Shown here: piece after piece, positions 54,601 to 63,006 of the stretch
Numbering within the stretch: position 1 is the first letter of the stretch
Layout of the letters: the number at the start of each line of letters is the position of its first letter
Assembly (NCBI GenBank): GCA_035274845.1
Contig: DATENU010000015.1
Coordinates: 248,001-312,000, forward strand
Source of the DNA: Chthoniobacterales bacterium
Lineage (GTDB): Bacteria > Verrucomicrobiota > Verrucomicrobiia > Chthoniobacterales > UBA10450
Direction: 5' to 3'
DNA: 64,000 nt
Notes under the pieces: model-generated
Told to the model about the DNA's origin: nothing
The model's database searches: none
What the model saw: only the letters and a program-made list of their open reading frames with translations
Program-made: the position numbers and the translations under genes

Positions 54601-54788
54601 TCCTGATGGTGATTCCGCAGGGTAACGAAAAGAAAAAGTCCGGCGAGGAACGTGATGACAACGATGCCGACCGCAGTGCCGGAAAGCAGCTTAAAGTGAA
54701 AATGTTTCGGGCTAAAAAGCCAGGCGAGACTGTTGCCGAAAACTCCTCGACGTGCCTTTTTTGGGAGCGGTGCGTCGGAGTCAGTCAT
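51696..54788 (-). CDS. Hybrid histidine kinase with tandem CHASE3 and PAS domains
   Basis: 1030 residues from ATG 54788. TM1 at about 31-55, two CHASE3 sensor domains at about 60-185 and 210-340 (each with the R-G-Y-L-L-T-G motif), TM2 at about 360-380, PAS1 and PAS2 at 400-645, HisKA with G-G-I-A-H-D-F-N-N and phospho-acceptor His656, HATPase with DEGVGIPE and GNGLGLAT, and a C-terminal REC with acceptor Asp947 in VILDLTLPG. CHASE3 is an extracellular sensor of unknown ligand. The His and Asp are on one protein; no output response regulator is adjacent. Confidence 0.9.
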   Translation of the reverse strand: MTDSDAPLPKKARRGVFGNSLAWLFSPKHFHFKLLSGTAVGIVVITFLAGLFLFVTLRNHHQETLRAHTLEVMRLSSVIENDIAALETGHRGYLLTGDASYLEPFERRRELIKHQVEDLTQLILDSPRQRKRVMKIQEIVQKWLEMVALPQMTARQTKGNANLAEPTADSADPLGNGLVNQAREILQLLQNEEQIVLNERMREQEWAAQSTQILDFLTKLERSVIEMQKEKRGYLLTGNSTFAEGYRRATADFYTYHGYLSILVANSPEQANSLNEIKKGIERWTETAAGPEMEAKRTGKDLVTAVAKNNGEALMTDIREMLKRFQTNEANVYESRSSTTSRDRIIKTTGLALLCIFAVGLLVVSNSYSFVLVRRQLAKLEGVETRIRSIIENILDGMITVDAQGIICSMNPSAEKMFGCINNEMVGHKFTKLVPKSYGAQPEPVTCAWDDLAKRTGSTTMAVGRTRRHATFPIEISLSEMIVDKQQLFVAMVRDVTERRRFEQEIAADKESLAVTLRSIEDGVITTDVQGKIIMINNAGENLTGWSSKEAIGQPLKSVYNIAIDLAAQARAQKTGSRNEAHSILLSMPENATLRSRKGREHVIEQVASPIRDSKNEVAGVVLVFRDITERQRNEAERRKAETLEQLGLLAGGIAHDFNNLLTAIIGNISLASLLLPPDDEMTTRLNDAKNASMRARDLAQQLLTFARGGAPIKKTASIGKLIQDTVSFSLRGTHSRSEFLFGADLWPAEIDPGQISQVVANLVVNADQAMPNGGTLRVSCDNFSYDSDTTPAIPDLLPGDYIRIAIRDEGVGIPEDCLKRIFDPYFTTKPKGNGLGLATTYSIIKNHNGLICVDSKVHYGSTFTLYLPALRHHEIPVEPPRQLNQVISGTGRILIVDDEEAIRALVEFTLERLGYVVTQAESALEGVDIYRQKLEQGERFDAVILDLTLPGGMGGKEALKKLIEIDPTVNAIVSSGYAMDATMSRYQDYGFRGVIAKPYEAAELGKIVHEVIASSHVNLAPEYPMQAAG

Positions 54789-54871
54789 TATAAAATCCAC
54801 AAAAGCAAATACTCTGCCAGCCCTCGTGCGGTTGCCTGGGAATGCCGGCGGTGCTGAGGTGAATAGCAGGG

Positions 54872-55621
54872 TTAGTACCGAACGCGGATAAGAAATAGCC
54901 CGGCTGCCGGCGCCGCGTTTCGACCCCGGCCACTTACCCGCCGCGGGGCCTTCAAACGGGTCTTGATTTCATCGGGAAAAGCTTCGCCCAACCCTACCCG
55001 GGCCAGGGTGCCGACCATCATCCGAACCATCTTGTAAAGAAAGCCGTCACCCTCCAGCTCAACTGTGATACACGAGCCGGCGCGCCGGACGCGAGCACTG
55101 CGAATGATGCGAACAGTATCGGTCTCCGGCGTTCCCCGGTTGGCTGCGAAAGAGGCGAAGTCGTGTTTGCCACAAAAAGCCTCCGCGGCGGCCGCCATTG
55201 CTTCGGTGTCGAGAGGGTTTCTGATGTGCCAGGCCCGCCCGTTTTCCAGCGGCGGCAAGACGTCCGCGTTCCAGATGCGATAGCGATATGTTTTTCCTTT
55301 CGCGGAAAACCGGGCGTGAAAAGAATCGGGAACGAATCGGCACCGCATGATTCGAATCGTGGGCGGAAGGACGCCGTTCAAGGCGGAAACCCAGCGCTCG
55401 GTCGGATAACGGCGAGCAGGGAGATCGACATGGGCGCACTGGGCCAGCGCATGAACGCCCGCATCGGTTCGCCCCGCTCCGTGGACCCGCACCGGCTGGG
55501 AACAGATCAACCGGAAAGCTGCTTCGAGACGGTCCTGGATCCCCTGGCCGGAGGCCTGGCTTTGCCATCCCGCGAAAGGCGCGCCGTCATAGGCGATAAT
55601 CAACTTGAGCCTCGAGGGCAT
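54872..55621 (-). CDS. truA: tRNA pseudouridine(38-40) synthase
   Basis: 249 residues. G-A-G-R-T-D-A-G-V-H-A at 48-58 carries the catalytic Asp53. YDGAPFAGWQSQ opens the family and DGFLYKMVRMMVGTL near the end binds tRNA. It makes pseudouridine in the anticodon arm. Follows ruvX without a gap, in a manC-ruvX-truA transcript. Confidence 0.95.
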   Translation of the reverse strand: MPSRLKLIIAYDGAPFAGWQSQASGQGIQDRLEAAFRLICSQPVRVHGAGRTDAGVHALAQCAHVDLPARRYPTERWVSALNGVLPPTIRIMRCRFVPDSFHARFSAKGKTYRYRIWNADVLPPLENGRAWHIRNPLDTEAMAAAAEAFCGKHDFASFAANRGTPETDTVRIIRSARVRRAGSCITVELEGDGFLYKMVRMMVGTLARVGLGEAFPDEIKTRLKAPRRVSGRGRNAAPAAGLFLIRVRY

Positions 55622-56098
55622 CTAATCTTGCTGCGCCGCGCCCGGCCCGTCCTGGGCTTCGAGACCGCGCGCCGCTTGTAACCCATCGAGGTAGCCTTGG
55701 AGGATCATTTGCGCCGCTACCTGGTCGATAACGCCTCGGGAATTGCGCGCGGTTTTTCCGCTTTCACGAAGCGCGCGGCTCGCGGCCAGTGTGGTCATGC
55801 GCTCGTCCCAGGTCACCACCTCGCAGGAAACGCGGGCGCGCAATTTGTCGGCGAACGCCAGGGCTTCGGCCGCGCCCGAGCCCACCGTTCCGTTCATGTG
55901 CCGGGGCAACCCGATGACGACGCGTTCCGCGTTTTTTTCCTTTACGATCTCGGCGATTCGCCCGGCCGCATCGCCTCGCGCGGGAATTGTCTCCACCGGG
56001 TGCGCCAGCATTCCGAGCTCGTCGGAAACAGCGACGCCGATCCGCGCGTCTCCCAGATCGATTCCGAGGATTCGTCTCCGAATCGAGAACGCGCTCAT
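55622..56098 (-). CDS. ruvX: YqgF/RuvX-family putative Holliday junction resolvase or pre-16S rRNA nuclease
   Basis: 158 residues from ATG 56098. The RNase H-like fold shows L-G-I-D-L-G-D-A-R-I-G-V-A at 10-22, IGLPRHMNGT, VVTWDERMTT and GVIDQVAAQMILQGYL with the last Asp. In E. coli the enzyme matures 16S rRNA. It overlaps the manC stop by four bases. Confidence 0.92.
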   Translation of the reverse strand: MSAFSIRRRILGIDLGDARIGVAVSDELGMLAHPVETIPARGDAAGRIAEIVKEKNAERVVIGLPRHMNGTVGSGAAEALAFADKLRARVSCEVVTWDERMTTLAASRALRESGKTARNSRGVIDQVAAQMILQGYLDGLQAARGLEAQDGPGAAQQD

Positions 56099-57168
56099 TG
56101 CAACTCCTCCGGGATCTTCCCGAGCAGGTTCTTGATCTTTTCCGCCTGGTGACGATGGCAGATCAGGATCGCGTCTTCCGTTCGAACCACGATCAGATTG
56201 TGGACGCCGAGGAGCGCGATCCGGGTGCCATCGGGGTTGAACACGATATTGTTCGTCGAATCCATGGAGGTGATTTCGCAATTGGCCGCGTTTCCCTCGG
56301 CATCGCTTTTGAAGTATTTCGCGACTGCTCGCCAGCTCCCCACGTCGTCCCAGTCGAAGCCCGCTTCCACCATCAGAACGCGGTCGGCCTTTTCCATGAC
56401 CGCATAATCGAACGAAATCCGCGGCAGTTTCCCAAAGCGCTCGCGGATGGTTTTTTGGAAATTATCCGGCGCGCGGAGCTGCGAAATGAAGCTGGCCAGC
56501 TCCGGCGTGTGGCGATTGAACTCGCTCAGGACGGACGGCACCGACCAGACAAACATGCCGGCGTTCCAGCGAAAATTTCCTTTGCGCAGAAAGGATTCGG
56601 CCAGATCGGGATTCGGCTTTTCGCGAAAGCGGACCACGCGATGCACGTCGCTTTCAGCTCCCACACTGCGCAGGCGGACCGCTTCCCCTTGCTCGATGTA
56701 GCCATAACCCGGGCAAGCCCAGGTCGGCTTGATCCCAATCGTAACGAGAGCACCGGTTTCTTCCGCTGCCGCAGAGGCCACAGTCAGAGTCTTTTGAAAG
56801 GCGGCCGTGTCCTCGATCACGTGGTCGGCCGGCAGCACGATCATGGTCGCCGAATGGTCCCGGCTGGCAACCCATCCCGCACCGAGCGCAACCGCCGCCG
56901 CGGTGTCGCGCTTGGCCGGTTCCGCAACGATGTTCTCCTTCGGCAATTTTGGCAGCAGCTCGCGCACAGCGGCTTCCTGTTCGACGTTTGTCAGGATAAG
57001 GAGGTGCTCCAGACCCACCAGTCCCTCAAGACGCGCCACCGTTTGCTCCAGCAGGGTCTGGCCCGTGACGAGACGCAACAATTGCTTCGGACGCGCCCGG
57101 CGGCTCAAGGGCCAGAAACGTTCGCCGCTTCCTCCGGCTAGGATGAGTGCATAGATCGCGGCGGACAT
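56095..57168 (-). CDS. manC: Mannose-1-phosphate guanylyltransferase
   Basis: 357 residues from ATG 57168; the 200 residues of further open frame lack family signs. L-A-G-G-S-G-E-R-F-W-P-L-S-R at 10-23 and P-K-Q-L-L are the nucleotide-binding motif. VLPADHVI, FREKPN and GFDWDDVGSW follow. It makes GDP-mannose from mannose-1-phosphate and GTP for glycans. The isomerase domain of bifunctional ManC/PMI is absent. First gene of manC-ruvX-truA. Confidence 0.93.
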   Translation of the reverse strand: MSAAIYALILAGGSGERFWPLSRRARPKQLLRLVTGQTLLEQTVARLEGLVGLEHLLILTNVEQEAAVRELLPKLPKENIVAEPAKRDTAAAVALGAGWVASRDHSATMIVLPADHVIEDTAAFQKTLTVASAAAEETGALVTIGIKPTWACPGYGYIEQGEAVRLRSVGAESDVHRVVRFREKPNPDLAESFLRKGNFRWNAGMFVWSVPSVLSEFNRHTPELASFISQLRAPDNFQKTIRERFGKLPRISFDYAVMEKADRVLMVEAGFDWDDVGSWRAVAKYFKSDAEGNAANCEITSMDSTNNIVFNPDGTRIALLGVHNLIVVRTEDAILICHRHQAEKIKNLLGKIPEELQ

Positions 57169-57264
57169 GATGGTTTTGTGCAAACGCAGCCGCCGGCTAC
57201 TCGATCGCGCGGACGGCAAGATTTCCCGTTTCCTTTTCCGAAACGAGACGTATAAGGGTATGCG

Positions 57265-57567
57265 ATGTCTCTCTCGATATCCATTCCAAAAACTGGAGAG
57301 CAGGTTCCACTCGATGGATTGCTCACCCTCGCTCGGACTGCCTTTGGACTCGGAGTCGGGATGCTGGTGGCCGATAAAGTCCGCCGGCCCTTCCGCCAGG
57401 CGACGGCCATTGCCCTGGTTTCCGTCGGCGCCCTCGCCGCGGTTCCCGTGCTGGTAAAGATCGCGCTGGAGAGAATTAACCGGCCGGAATCGGAACGCGG
57501 CAGTCGCAACCGCTTGCAATCGATCCGGGACGATTCCGGTTACCGTTCGGACACCGACGCCTATTGA
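57265..57567 (+). CDS. Small membrane protein of unknown function, 100 aa
   Basis: Two transmembrane helices at about 21-37 and 46-66, followed by a charged C-terminus rich in Arg, Ser and Asp. No family is recognised. It is divergent from manC with 96 bases between and is followed 58 bases later by the carboxyltransferase gene, so it may share its transcript. Confidence 0.6.
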   Translation: MSLSISIPKTGEQVPLDGLLTLARTAFGLGVGMLVADKVRRPFRQATAIALVSVGALAAVPVLVKIALERINRPESERGSRNRLQSIRDDSGYRSDTDAY

Positions 57568-57625
57568 GCCGGGCCGACTCCGGCCCTTGATTCCATCGTC
57601 TGCGCGGCGTAAGCCTTCCGCGGTC

Positions 57626-59254
57626 ATGTCTAAGACACCCATTCCGCCGCCTGAAGGACTCCGGGAACGCTGCGCCGCCATCGCCCGCGAGGAAAGCGTT
57701 CTCCGCGAAGGGGGAGGCAAAGCTGGCCAGGACCGCCAGCATAAATTGGGTCGCCTGGTCGCACGCGAGCGCATCAGCCAGTTGCTCGATAAGGATTCGA
57801 CTCTTTTCGAGATTGGCCTCTGGGCGGCTTACAAAATGTATTCCCAGTGGGGAAATATTCCCGCGGCCGGCGCTGTCGCGGGGATCGGCAACATTGCCGG
57901 CGTTCCCTGCATGATCGTCGCAAACGACGCCACGGTGAAAGCCGGCGCGTTCTTTCCCGCCACCTGCAAAAAGTTGATTCGCGCTCAACGCATCGCCTTT
58001 GAATGCGCTCTGCCACTGGTTTATCTCGTCGATTCCGCCGGCGTTTTTCTCCCGATGCAGGATGAAATTTTCCCGGACGAAGACGACTTCGGGCGAATTT
58101 TCCGCAACAACTCCGTGATTTCCGCGGCCGGTCTTCCGCAATTCGCCGCCATCATGGGGAACTGCGTCGCGGGAGGCGCCTATCTGCCCGTGCTCTGCGA
58201 CAAGATCCTGATGACGGAAGGAAGCGGCCTGTATCTCGCGGGTCCGTCGCTGGTCAAAGCGGCCATCGGGCAAGTCGTCGATGCCGAGGAACTGGGCGGC
58301 GCCAGGATGCACGCCGAAATCAGCGGCACCGTCGATTTTTACGAGAAGGACGACCCGTCGTGCTTGCAGCGCCTGCGTTCGCTGATCGGTCTGCTCCCGG
58401 AAGCCCAGGCGGCGGCGCAAGCGCCGAAGACGCCGGCCTATTCGCCGGCAAAAAAACCGGAGGCCGTTTATGAATTGATGAGCCTCGACGGCCAGAGACC
58501 TTACGACACGCGCGACCTCCTCGCGTCAGTCATCGACGCCGAATCGCTGGATGAATACAAAGCGGACTACGGGAAGACGCTTGTCACCGCCTACGCGCGG
58601 ATCGACGGCCGTCCCGTCGGCATCGTGGCCAGCCAGCGACTCCAGGCGCGCACGAAAACGGAAGGAATCCAGATGGGCGGCGTCATCTACGCCGACAGCG
58701 CGGACAAGGCGGCGCGATTTATCATGGATTGCAACCAGACGGGCTTGCCCATCATTTTTTTCCAGGATGTCACCGGCTTCATGGTGGGCCGCGATGCCGA
58801 ACAGAGTGGGATCATCCGGAGCGGCGCGAAGCTGGTGAACGCGGTGAGCAATTCGACTGTTCCGAAGATCACCGTGGTTGTGGGCGGTTCGTTCGGCGCG
58901 GGCAACTACGCCCTCTGCGGCAAAGCTTACGATCCGCGTTTCATCCTGGCCTGGCCGAATTCACGTTACGCGGTCATGGGCGCGGCCCAGGCTTCCGATA
59001 CCGTCTTCAGCATCCTGGCCCGGGCCAGCGATCGCGGAGACAAGAAATCGACGCCGGAAGAACTGGAGGCATTGCGCGCGACCGTTAAGAAATCTTACGA
59101 AGAACAGACCGATATTCGTTATGGCGCCGCTCGGGGCTGGGTGGACGCGATTATTCAGCCGCACGAAACCCGGCACGTCCTGGCGCGTCTTCTTTCGTAC
59201 GTCTCGCGCCCCATGCCGAAGGCGCGCTTCCACACCGGCGTCGTCCAGGTTTAG
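57626..59254 (+). CDS. Acyl-CoA carboxylase carboxyltransferase subunit, methylcrotonyl-CoA carboxylase beta-like
   Basis: 542 residues from ATG 57626. The two carboxyltransferase halves are fused, as in MccB/PccB. VYLVDSAGVFLPMQDEIFPD, ISAAGLPQFAAIMGNCVAGG and ISGTVDFYEKDD are MCC-beta-like, and GFMVGRDAEQSGIIRSGAKL then GGSFGAGNYAL form the second half. It transfers carboxyl from biotin to an acyl-CoA, probably 3-methylcrotonyl-CoA. HMG-CoA lyase and an enoyl-CoA hydratase lie next to it, supporting leucine breakdown. The biotin-carrying alpha subunit is not in the window. Confidence 0.85.
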   Translation: MSKTPIPPPEGLRERCAAIAREESVLREGGGKAGQDRQHKLGRLVARERISQLLDKDSTLFEIGLWAAYKMYSQWGNIPAAGAVAGIGNIAGVPCMIVANDATVKAGAFFPATCKKLIRAQRIAFECALPLVYLVDSAGVFLPMQDEIFPDEDDFGRIFRNNSVISAAGLPQFAAIMGNCVAGGAYLPVLCDKILMTEGSGLYLAGPSLVKAAIGQVVDAEELGGARMHAEISGTVDFYEKDDPSCLQRLRSLIGLLPEAQAAAQAPKTPAYSPAKKPEAVYELMSLDGQRPYDTRDLLASVIDAESLDEYKADYGKTLVTAYARIDGRPVGIVASQRLQARTKTEGIQMGGVIYADSADKAARFIMDCNQTGLPIIFFQDVTGFMVGRDAEQSGIIRSGAKLVNAVSNSTVPKITVVVGGSFGAGNYALCGKAYDPRFILAWPNSRYAVMGAAQASDTVFSILARASDRGDKKSTPEELEALRATVKKSYEEQTDIRYGAARGWVDAIIQPHETRHVLARLLSYVSRPMPKARFHTGVVQV

Positions 59255-59255
59255 G

Positions 59256-59339
59256 GGTAGGAACAGCGCGCTGCGCTGTCCGCCGTGTGGTCGCATGGCC
59301 CGCATGGTGCAGCGGACGCCGCAGCGCGGCGTCCCTACC
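59256..59339. repeat. REP-like element between convergent genes
   Basis: 84 bases bounded by GGTAGGAAC and GTCCCTACC (imperfect inverse), with nested ACAGCGCGCTGCGCTGT and GACGCCGCAGCGCGGCGTC. It fills the gap between the carboxyltransferase and HMG-CoA lyase genes and may end both transcripts. Confidence 0.6.
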
Positions 59340-59349
59340 AGGGCGAACC

Positions 59350-60222
59350 CTAACGATCGGCCGAGAATTCGTCGCTGATCGCGGCGTTCATCCGCAAAAC
59401 CGGCGTCAGTGAATCCCGGATTGGCAGACTGACCCCACGTTGCTCCAGAGCGCGAACGACCTCTTCAGTCGGAATATTCCCGACCAGATCATCCTGGGCA
59501 AAGGGACAACCGCCCAAGCCTCCAAGAGCCGAGTCGAATCGCCGGCAACCGGCATCGTAGGCGGCCAGAACTTTCGCGCCCGCGCCGGCGCGCGTGCTGT
59601 GAAGATGGACGCCGATCTCGGCTTGCGCGCAGTCCCGCAGAACGCTTCCCAGCACGCCCGCGACGAGTGCCGGTTCCGCCGCGCCCACCGTGTCCGCGAG
59701 CGAAATCTCTGCGATCCCCAGCCCGGCGATCGCCTTGGCGGCCTCGATAACCTTTTCTTCGCTCCACGGATCATCGTAAGGATTTCCGAAGCCCATTGAA
59801 ATGTACGCCACCACTTTCAGACCTCCTTCATCCGCCATTTTTTTGATCTGTTTCAAGACTTCGAAATTCTCGTCCAACGATTGATTTTGGTTCCGGCGCA
59901 GAAATGTCTTCGAAATTGAACAGGGAAACCCGAGGGTGCTGACGGAGCCGGTGGCGAGAGCGCGACCGGCTCCCTTTTCGTTGACGACGATGCCGATAAT
60001 TTCCACGCCGTCGGGCAGTCGGCCGAGCTGACTCAGGACCTCCTCACTGTCAGCCATCTGCGGAACTGCCCGGGGCGAAACAAAGCTGACCGCGTCGAGG
60101 TGGCGGAACCCGGCCGCCATGACGGCGCGCAGATATTCGGCCTTTCGCGCAGCGGGAATCTGGCGAGGAAGCCCCTGCCAGGCGTCCCGCGGACATTCGA
60201 TGAGCTTGACTGATTCCATCAT
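59350..60222 (-). CDS. Hydroxymethylglutaryl-CoA lyase-like protein
   Basis: 290 residues from ATG 60222 (ATG 60219 and GTG 60225 are alternatives). It belongs to the HMGL-like aldolase family: E-C-P-R-D at 9-13 carries the catalytic Arg, SFVSPRAVPQMAD follows, VHLHSTRAG holds the metal His pair, and L-G-G-L-G-G-C-P-F-A has the active-site Cys. It splits HMG-CoA into acetyl-CoA and acetoacetate in leucine breakdown. Divergent from the enoyl-CoA hydratase with 32 bases between starts. Confidence 0.85.
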   Translation of the reverse strand: MMESVKLIECPRDAWQGLPRQIPAARKAEYLRAVMAAGFRHLDAVSFVSPRAVPQMADSEEVLSQLGRLPDGVEIIGIVVNEKGAGRALATGSVSTLGFPCSISKTFLRRNQNQSLDENFEVLKQIKKMADEGGLKVVAYISMGFGNPYDDPWSEEKVIEAAKAIAGLGIAEISLADTVGAAEPALVAGVLGSVLRDCAQAEIGVHLHSTRAGAGAKVLAAYDAGCRRFDSALGGLGGCPFAQDDLVGNIPTEEVVRALEQRGVSLPIRDSLTPVLRMNAAISDEFSADR

Positions 60223-60254
60223 CACGGATGTTACTGAGAGAAGAAGGTTAAACC

Positions 60255-61016
60255 ATGTCTGTCGTTCTCGTCGAAAAACAAAGTCCGCAAATCGGCATCA
60301 TCACTTTAAACCGGCCAGAGCGCCGGAACGCGCTCACGATAGAATTGATGACCGAATTGACCGCGGCTATCGAAACCGCGGGAGCGGATCCGAGCCAGCG
60401 GATCATTATCCTTCGCGGAGCAGGGAAGGCGTTCTGCACGGGCCTGGATTTGGAAGAGGCTGCGTTGACGGATCGAGCCCATGCTTCCGCGGAAATGGTC
60501 GGGCGAATGTTGCTGGCCCTGGCCAACACCCGGCTCGTTACGATCGCGACCGTCCACGGCGCGGCGGTTGCCGGAGGAGCGGGGATCATGTCCGCCTGCG
60601 ATTTTGTCATCGCGGCCGAACGAACCAAGATCGGGTATCCCGAAGTAAGGCGCGGTCTGGTGCCGGGCTTGGTCATGACGTTTCTGCGGCGGCAACTGCG
60701 CGAGCGCGACATCCGCGAGCTGGTTCTGGCCTCGGAACTGATTGAAGCGGAACGCGCGCGCGAGATCGGTCTCGTTAACCGCGTCGTGCCGGCCGCAGAA
60801 CTGGCCAACGAAGCCCGCGCGGTCGCCTCGTCAGTCTTGCAGGGCGCGCCCGGCGCCATCGCAAATTCAAAGCGGTTGATCGAAGAAATCTGGTCTTCGG
60901 CGGTCAAAGAAGACATCGATGTCGCTCTGCGTTACCACCTCGAAGCCCGGGAGTCGCCCGAAGCGAAGGAAGGAATCGCCGCTTTCCGCGAAAAACGCCC
61001 GCCGAACTGGGTCTAG
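60255..61016 (+). CDS. Enoyl-CoA hydratase/isomerase family, possible methylglutaconyl-CoA hydratase
   Basis: 253 residues. Crotonase fold: N-R-P-E-R-R-N-A-L-T near 18-27, GAGKAFCTGLDLEE with the first oxyanion-hole residue, AAVAGGAGIMSACDF with the second, then PEVRRGLVPG with a catalytic Glu. Next to the MCC-beta and HMG-CoA lyase genes, hydration of 3-methylglutaconyl-CoA is the likely step, but other acyl-CoAs are possible. A GAAGG ribosome-binding site precedes ATG 60255. Confidence 0.85.
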   Translation: MSVVLVEKQSPQIGIITLNRPERRNALTIELMTELTAAIETAGADPSQRIIILRGAGKAFCTGLDLEEAALTDRAHASAEMVGRMLLALANTRLVTIATVHGAAVAGGAGIMSACDFVIAAERTKIGYPEVRRGLVPGLVMTFLRRQLRERDIRELVLASELIEAERAREIGLVNRVVPAAELANEARAVASSVLQGAPGAIANSKRLIEEIWSSAVKEDIDVALRYHLEARESPEAKEGIAAFREKRPPNWV

Positions 61017-61038
61017 CTGCGCCGCCTGCAGAATGCTT

Positions 61039-62991
61039 CTAGCGCCCCGAACTACGCAACGCCGCCTCTGATTGCGATCGGGCTTGCTCGATTTCCGGCG
61101 TGAGTATCCCGCGAGTGACCGACAGAAATTCCTGAAAAGCCGCCCGCGCTTCCTGCGGGTGTCCCAATTCCTGGTTCAACAACCCCATCCGGTAAAAGAT
61201 CAGGCGCGATTCTGGCAGGGTTTCCGAGTGTCCCTGCGCCCGCACGGCGTTCAGCTCATTCAGCGCGTCATTCTTGCGGCCCCCTTGATACAGAATGACC
61301 GCCAGCTTTTCGGTTAATGCGGCGATGTACTGCGGCAAACGCCGGCGCGCTTCCCCAATTGCCGCGGCGGCTTCATCCAGTTTGTTCTGCTGGGAAAGCG
61401 AAACCGCGAGACGTTCGTAGGCTTGGTACATCGTGTACGCATTTACTTCCGCCGTCTGCTTGGCCGTCACCCCGCGTAAATCGCGTTCGGCTTCAGCGAA
61501 TCGCTGGAGATCAATCAAGGTCGTGGCGCGCGACACGATGGTTGCGTCCATGGGGCGGATCGCGATCGACTTGTCGAAAGCCGCGACCGAATCCGCCAGC
61601 TTTTTGGCTTCCTGCAACTTGACCCCGTACTGCTGGTAATTGAAGGCCGAGTTTGGATCGGAGCGCACGCCCCATTCCCAGAGAGCCAGATTCGCCGTCC
61701 ACGCCTGATTATATCTGAGGGTTTGCGCGCCGAGCGGCACCGCGACGACGACCGCGAAAACGAAAATCAACATCGGTCCGCGCTTCGCGGCTTCGCCTGC
61801 CACGCGCTCGAGCAAGGAGGCGAGGACGGGAATTACAAGCATCAAGAAACCAAGCAGGGGAAGATAGAGATAGCGGTCGTGCACCAACTGTTCAGGATGG
61901 AACGCCGCGATGTACATGGCTGGGAGAAGCGGCACCAAAAGCAGGGCCAACCCGATTCTCGCGATTCTGGTTCGCCCGGCCATTCGGACCATCCACCACC
62001 CGGCCACGGCCGAGACGACGAGCGGCACGACAAAATTGAGCAGTCCAAGGCTGGTGACCGCGCGCAATGGATAGGAGGGCCCGATCCAATACGGAGCGAT
62101 CATCTGTCGCAGATAGAAAGCGAACACGGCCGGGACGCTGAGGATGGTTTCACCCAGGCTCGCGCCGCCTTCCGGTAATTGCTGCGCGGTCCCCAGGATC
62201 AATTGTCGGATGACAAGGTAAACGAGGGCGAGCGCCGCAAACGGCCAGGCAATCGAGATCGCCGGGCTCCACGGAATTTCTTTCTCTCCCTGCTCGCGTC
62301 CGCCGCGCGGCAGCACAAGGACAACGAGCGGAAACAGAATCGCGACCTCCTTGGCGCCAAGCGCCACCGCATAGAGCCCAATGGCCGCAGCCCATCGGAA
62401 CGGAGTCGCTTTCTCACTCAGCAGAAGAACAAACCAAATCGAACCGAGCAGCGCCGCCGCCAGGATCAGATCCGGTGTTCCCGAAATCCATGCGACCGAT
62501 TCGGTATGGACCGGATGGACGGCAAAGATCAGCGCGATGCCGCCCGCGATTGGCCGCGAAACATCCAGGCGCCGCAAGAGCGCGAAGAGCAGCGCGACGA
62601 CTCCGACATGCAACAGGATGTTGGTTAGGTGCCAGCCAAAAGGCGCGAGTCCAAAGCACCGAAAATTAATAATCATCCAAAGGACATAGGAGGGCCGCCA
62701 ATAGTTGCTGGCCGCCTGGTCGCCTCCCTTGAACGCCCACACGTCGGAGGTGAGGGCCCGCCAAAACTGCGAGCCATCCTGGATTAGCGTGTTGCGCACG
62801 ATCTGGCGCAAATCGTCATAAACGAATTCGCCGTTCAGCGTGTTCGCGTAAATCAGGAAACCAAGCACCAGAGCCGGGAGCAGCCACCACAGCTCGGTCC
62901 CCAGGCTGCGCGGTTCCCGCGGCGCCGAGGCCACCTTGATACTTTTCTCCCAGCGCTGAGCTGCCCGCCTGGCTTTATTCTTTTTCGCCAC
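61039..62991 (-). CDS. TMTC-like membrane protein with TPR domain
   Basis: 650 residues. About ten transmembrane helices from 33 to 430, beginning with LLPALVLGFLIYANTLNGEF and the GT-C acidic motif F-V-Y-D-D. HPVHTESVAWISGTPDLI is typical of TMTC-like proteins. TPR repeats follow at about 455-640 (AFNYQQYGVKLQEAKKLADS, ERLAVSLSQQNKLDEAAAAI). Animal TMTCs transfer mannose to cadherins; bacterial ones are untested. It may add sugars to exported proteins. No linked glycan genes. Confidence 0.75.
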   Translation of the reverse strand: MAKKNKARRAAQRWEKSIKVASAPREPRSLGTELWWLLPALVLGFLIYANTLNGEFVYDDLRQIVRNTLIQDGSQFWRALTSDVWAFKGGDQAASNYWRPSYVLWMIINFRCFGLAPFGWHLTNILLHVGVVALLFALLRRLDVSRPIAGGIALIFAVHPVHTESVAWISGTPDLILAAALLGSIWFVLLLSEKATPFRWAAAIGLYAVALGAKEVAILFPLVVLVLPRGGREQGEKEIPWSPAISIAWPFAALALVYLVIRQLILGTAQQLPEGGASLGETILSVPAVFAFYLRQMIAPYWIGPSYPLRAVTSLGLLNFVVPLVVSAVAGWWMVRMAGRTRIARIGLALLLVPLLPAMYIAAFHPEQLVHDRYLYLPLLGFLMLVIPVLASLLERVAGEAAKRGPMLIFVFAVVVAVPLGAQTLRYNQAWTANLALWEWGVRSDPNSAFNYQQYGVKLQEAKKLADSVAAFDKSIAIRPMDATIVSRATTLIDLQRFAEAERDLRGVTAKQTAEVNAYTMYQAYERLAVSLSQQNKLDEAAAAIGEARRRLPQYIAALTEKLAVILYQGGRKNDALNELNAVRAQGHSETLPESRLIFYRMGLLNQELGHPQEARAAFQEFLSVTRGILTPEIEQARSQSEAALRSSGR

Positions 62992-63006
62992 GTCTTGGTC
63001 CCGGTC

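Noticed and set aside
57169-57774. N-terminal extension of manC by about 200 codons
   Set aside because: It runs through the divergent small gene and the carboxyltransferase start, and the ManC family begins at the LAGGSGERF region just after ATG 57168.
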